This document shows positions 60,065 through 64,000 of a DNA stretch of 64,000 nucleotides, one piece after another. The DNA lies in the NCBI GenBank assembly GCA_963922205.1, contig CAWUHX010000417.1:1-64000 (forward strand), given 5' to 3'. Under the pieces are notes generated by a model that made no database searches, had not been told where the DNA came from, and saw only the letters and a list, made by a program, of their open reading frames with translations. Source of the stretch: Romanomermis culicivorax. Lineage: Eukaryota; Nematoda; Enoplea; Mermithida; Mermithidae. The stretch's first letter is position 1. Every line of letters begins with the position of its first letter. Made by a program: the position numbers and the translations under genes.

Positions 60065-62935
60065 TCATAGACCTAACGTTCCTCCTATATTGGCGATTAC
60101 ATCCAGCCAACTCGTGTCCTCAGCATGCTCTACGACCAGCCATTCCCTTAATTCGGGGAAAGTTATCCTCAATTTGGTATTTTGCCAACCGTTATTATTC
60201 AAAGTGGTTCCCATCGTCAGGACGTCAAAATACCATTTGAGGCAATCACCACGATTAGCATTGATATTATAATCATTAGCGGGTAATGTATAATCCAATT
60301 TCTGGTATTTCGGCATAGAGCGGTTTTCTCTTCTACTGCAGCCTTGCATGTGATTGAATGTTTCTTGGGTGATAAACAGACTGAAAAAATTGAATGCATG
60401 AATCAGTGAAGTCAGTGTAGTCGTATTATTATTATTAGTAGTAGTAGTATTTATTTTGGGATGGCTGATACAGCTAGATTTTACAGGCGCAGACTCATTT
60501 TTAAGACCATAAGGGCATTTCCTAACTTCTTTGCACTAAAATTTCATTAGGCAATCTCAATCAGATACATGCTCAGGCCCAACAAGTTTGGTTGGACCTT
60601 ACCCAATAAGTTCAGTTCTTCGATTTGGGTGCAGTCCAGCCAATTGAATTGAATAAACAAAATCCTGGGCTGGCGCATACACGTAAATGTTCATTCTTTT
60701 GAACCTTTGAAATACTAAACAATCATTGAATGATTGAATAAAATCAGATTCGATTGGAAATGGTAATCAGACGTTGTTTTCTATTCTGGATTGTTCACCT
60801 GATATCAAACATTCCGCTTCTCAAACTATTTGTTAGCAGTGATGTGGCAATGAAACGTCTATCAAATAGTCTTGCCTTAGCTCACCCATTTCTGCTCATT
60901 AGTAATCCAAGCATAAAAGTGACGTTTGCTGGGAACTTCAACAAGTATCCTTCCTAATCTGCACAAACTTTCAAGAAAGTAAAATATGAAAATATGTGTA
61001 TTTCAAAAAAGTCGTTTCCTTTAGAAGATTTTCTATTTTGCAGAAAAATGAGTGGTTAGCTAAAATTTTTACTTGATCAGAAAGCCTGAAAGCTCCCGTC
61101 TCTTTTTCAGACTTCTCAACAAAAATTCACGTTTTATAATTTATAGTTCATGGACTTCACTCATAGCTTTGTTGCTCTTTATACATCTGAACGTTGTGTC
61201 ATGAATAACTTCAATGCTCGCCTGAACATGAGATTGTTTTTTAAAGTTCAAAATAGGTTTTCTTCCAAGATCATTTTTAGTGGTATGGTGAACACGGAAA
61301 TATCCATTGGAACGATTTTTTCGGTACAGTAGACAAATTCAAATTTAAATTTGAAGTCCATTAATTTCGTAAAGGGCATTTCAACTAGAGAAACTTTCCG
61401 TACTCAAATTTAACTCTGCCTCAGAATATGACTATGACGTACAGTTTCCCCGAAATTCCTCTCTACCCAGTTTCCCCGAAATTCCTCTTTACCCTAAAAA
61501 TGCTTCAAAGGTTTTTCTCGAAAGTTCCTATTCCTCAAAATTGTCGAATCCCGTTTCCCCAAAAATAGACGAAGGCTATTTTTATATTGCATTATGTTAA
61601 CTGCTAATTTTTCCCTGAGAACATTTTAGATTATAGGATTTCGCATAAAATTCGCATGATAATAAAAATTAGTGGAAAATTGGAAAAAAATTAAAAATCA
61701 TTTCACGTTTGATATCCTTAGCTTCAATTTCGGACAGGGTAAGAGGCAAGCAAAGTGGATTGTGACCGTGATCAGGATTTGATTGCGTCCTGCGCTCAGG
61801 AACTGTATCATGGCCCACGGGATTCTCATGACTGTTGCAAGAAACGCATTCGAAGTACTTGACTTCACCAACAATGGCTAATCGTTTCACTTTTTTCTTT
61901 TTGAGCAAATAAAAATAATTTGGATTAACTCTACTTTCACAAACAAAAATTAACATATGACCATGCAAAGATAGCATCCTCGAAATCAGCAGTTTTAGTT
62001 TTATGAAAAGTGTTTTTATTAAGTGAAGTTTAGCAGGATAACTGATTATTTTATTTTCCACCATTTAGAGAGAGAGAGCTATTCAGGGTCTCCTGAGCTA
62101 TTTATAACCATTTGTTAAACCGTGCACAAAATTTGCATAGCTTGTTTATTAGGACGTACAATGCGCCAAAGTAGCACGGGCGCCAAAGTGAGATACAGCT
62201 TGGGTGCCAAAGTGAGACGAGGAGCCAAAGTAAGACGGGCGCCAAAGTGAGATGGGCGCCAAAGTGAGACGGGCGCCAAAGTGAGACACAATCGGTCAGT
62301 CACCTTTCATGGTCGTCCATATGGCACAGTCGGCCACACAGCATGGTCGGCCACTCGGTATACAACAACTTATTTAGATTCCCATGGAACGTCATTTATT
62401 CATGCTTCATTAAGTATTAATAAGCAGAAATGGACGAGTAAACCCATCATTAACCATTTGATAGACGTTCCAATACCACGCCAATGGTAGTAGTAGCAGT
62501 AGCAGTAGTAGTAGTAATAGAAGAAGTAGAAGTAGTAGTGATAGTAGTAGTTGTTGTTGTTGTAGTAACAATTACCCATTGAGAATTAACTTACACTCCA
62601 TTAATACTATCTTGGCATAAATCTTCACAATCCTCGACTAAATAACTTGAACTGACCGTATTTTTGTACTCAATTATTTGACCATGTCGTTGGCATTTGT
62701 ACGAAGGACGAATATTCTTCAAATATACGACTACTGTACTCATCAGAGTCACAGTTTGTACAGCATTCGACATATGCCATAATGGGAACACTGGTTTGTC
62801 ATCCAAATAAACCATACCCGGCTTTTTCAAAACGTGGTCGTTTTCGATGATCTCTCTAATTGGTTTCCTCAAAGTATTGGTATAAACAAATGGTACATGC
62901 ATTACGAGCGTTTGACCCATGTTAGGATTTGCTAC
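60065..62935 (-). CDS. DEG/ENaC-type sodium channel subunit, partial (2 exons)
   Basis: Two minus-strand exons join in phase: 62935-62595 (acceptor TTTTCCAG, ends GGA GT before GTAAGT) and 60380-60065 (acceptor TTTTTTCAG). The first gives extracellular sequence with VYLKNIRPSYKCQ and SSSYLVEDCEDLCQ, matching the cysteine-bearing region after the finger domain of amiloride-sensitive channels. The second ends LREWLVVEHAEDTSWLDVIA then NIGGTLGL, the characteristic pre-TM2 block. The next codons are a stop, or GT may start an intron (TTAG|GTCTAT, weak); the TM2 exon was not located. TM1 and the 5' exons are not in the visible sequence, perhaps beyond the window. Membrane channel function is a family inference. 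If the stop is real, the subunit is truncated before TM2 and probably a pseudogene. Confidence 0.72.
60381..61668. other. DEG/ENaC intron, low-complexity and single repeat arm
   Basis: Contains a TAT/TAG triplet run near 60421-60455 and TTTCCCCGAAATTCCTC repeats at 61443-61560. Open frames 60754-60957 and 61150-61332 show no motifs. Confidence 0.45.
61669..62064 (-). other. Possible additional exon or unrelated ORF
   Basis: Open for 131 codons; its second half (EVKYFECVSCNSHENPVGH, then NPLCLPLTLSEIEAKDIK) looks coding and follows an acceptor-like GAAAGTAG. The phase at its possible donor (AAAC|GTGAAA) does not fit the downstream DEG/ENaC exon, so it was left out of that model. Confidence 0.3.
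62160..62295. repeat. Solo GGCGCCAAAGTGAGAC repeat arm
   Basis: Seven or so tandem 16-bp units, one orientation only, the same unit as the hairpin arms at 37473-37870. Likely an arm left after loss of the rest of a hairpin element, or an array in transition. Confidence 0.75.
62487..62575. repeat. AGT/TTG trinucleotide microsatellite
   Basis: Imperfect GTA/GTAGTAGCA runs ending in a TTGTTGTTGTTG run. Confidence 0.8.
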
Positions 62936-63309
62936 CTGGAAAAGCAGTAAGGAATTTATACAGGACCTCACAACATTTTTTAATTTCACAGTAACGTGAT
63001 AAATTCACTTTCACATCATGAAAAATGCTAGGAACCCTAGCTCAAAGAGCTGTCTATTGTCGGTGAGACTTTCCAGTTTCGTAACATTTATTGTGGGAGT
63101 ATAATTTTTTTATAGTTCACGTATAAAACAGTCAAAATTTGGACTATGTGGGGAGAAGAAAGGTTTGTTTAGTACGAATGGCTTGAAGCTAGTACATACT
63201 AGGGTTAGAAAAACACAACAGTGATGCAAGGTCTAAGTTATCGTGACCAGACATTAGAGCACAGGGACAATAGAGCGCGGACATTAGAGTGCTGACACAT
63301 TAGAGCGCA
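62936..63309. other. Upstream of visible DEG/ENaC exon
   Basis: No further exon recognised on the minus strand. A short CATTAGAGCGC(A/G)G repeat lies at 63253-63315 at the edge of the following element. Confidence 0.45.
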
Positions 63310-64000
63310 GGGACCGCTTTCACTAAAGATACTTAAGCTCCAGCTGAGCTGCAGCTTAAGCTGCAGCTTAACTCTATATGTTATACCATTGTCGTTAAGC
63401 TGCAGCTCAGCACACAAAACATGTCGACAAAGTTAAGCTACAGCTGAGCTGCACCTTAACGGCAATGCTATAACATGGAGTTAAGCTGCAGCTTAAGCTG
63501 CAACTTAACTTTCTCGATTATGTTTTGTGTACGAGTTAAGCTGCGGCTGAGCTACACTTTAACTTTCCGTATAAAGAAATGTTTCCATGGTGCATTGCGC
63601 GGACTTTACCCGAAAACTTTTGTTCGCTTATCGATTTTTTCACAGTCATTAGTAGTGATTTGTCGAGTAGAAAAAAATTTCGCCATTTGTTTTAACTTTG
63701 CCAGTAGCTTGCGTAGGCAGTTTTGGAAGTTTGTCAAACTATTATTTATGTTTATATGTCAAAATGGACCAAAAAACGAGCGAACAAACGAAGAGCCAAA
63801 ACGCTCATCCCCGAGTTGACAGGCGAAATTTTTTCTGGTCGATTGAAAAAATCGATAATCGAACGAAAAGTTTTCGGGTAAAGTCGGTGCTATCCGCCAT
63901 GGAAGCATTTCTTTATACGGAAAGTTAAGGTGCAGCTCGGCTGTAGCTTAACTCGTACACAAAACATATCCAGAAAGTTAAGCTGCAGCTTAAGCTGTAG
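63310..64000. mobile_element. Harbinger-like foldback element, TTAAGCTGCAGCTTAA arms (cut by window end)
   Basis: Starts GGGACCGCTTTCACTAA, like 19279. The left arm (to about 63650) holds many TTAAGCTGCAGCTTAA-type palindromic words, then CGTATAAAGAAATGTTTCCATGG and ACTTTACCCGAAAACTTTTG; these return inverted at 63840-64000. The interior plus frame (63760-63928, starts MDQKTSEQTK) is not recognised. The right end lies beyond the window. Confidence 0.78.

Noticed and set aside
63475..63819. 114-codon frame containing QSLVVICRVEKNFAICFNF
   Set aside because: It overlaps the palindromic arm of the foldback element and has no recognisable domain; probably arm sequence read through.
1..64000. CRISPR array, operon or prophage features
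   Set aside because: Spliced exons, GT-AG introns, LINE and MITE content show an animal nuclear genome; direct repeats present are microsatellites or transposon arms.

Overview
The window is AT-rich eukaryotic nuclear DNA. Real genes are split by GT-AG introns, some only 50-60 bp and others several kb, and most of the remaining sequence is decayed mobile DNA, hairpins and tandem repeats. There are no operons, ribosome binding sites or CRISPR arrays. The gene content (M14 procarboxypeptidase, a secreted Kunitz plus lustrin-type cysteine-rich protein, a DEG/ENaC-like channel piece, and an expanded divergent 7TM receptor family) points to an animal. The lustrin-type repeats next to a Kunitz domain make a nematode or a close relative most likely; that is inference.

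Layout. 0.56-6.36 kb, minus strand: an apparently complete 11-exon digestive-type procarboxypeptidase. 7.56-8.77 kb: a 5'-truncated LINE 3' end whose tail is a perfect 769-bp TTCA microsatellite. 10.4-50.1 kb: a tandem array of three-exon 7TM receptor genes on the plus strand. Two copies read intact (15.7-21.4 kb and 39.5-43.2 kb). One is frameshifted and lacks TM7 (10.7-13.4 kb), one is a clear pseudogene (26.1-30.4 kb), and two are exon relics (32.9-33.2 kb and 49.1-49.4 kb). Introns and flanks of several copies still align, so the array arose by segmental duplication followed by decay. 50.8-56.2 kb, plus strand: a four-exon secreted Kunitz/lustrin gene. 60.0-62.9 kb, minus strand: two joined exons of a DEG/ENaC-type subunit whose 5' part and second membrane segment I cannot place.

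Mobile DNA. Two modular hairpin classes stand out. In the first, the inverted arms are arrays of a private 14-17 bp unit; two members are flanked by 8-bp direct repeats and the outer ends look similar. In the second, PIF/Harbinger-like elements share a terminus resembling GGGGCCGCTTTCACTAA, followed by arms of self-palindromic words. One of these (24.3-25.6 kb) still carries pieces of both a Myb/SANT-like protein and a Harbinger transposase. There are also three copies of a TA-targeting MITE (727-760 bp), a dispersed TTCAAGATGCATCGC-type foldback family, a hexanucleotide array, and an ACATATTTT satellite split by a MITE.

How things relate. The unrelated single genes at the two ends show no functional link to the receptor array. 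The array and the transposons interact structurally: hairpins and MITEs sit in receptor introns, in a receptor exon and in the duplicated 3' flank, and so date the decay of individual copies.
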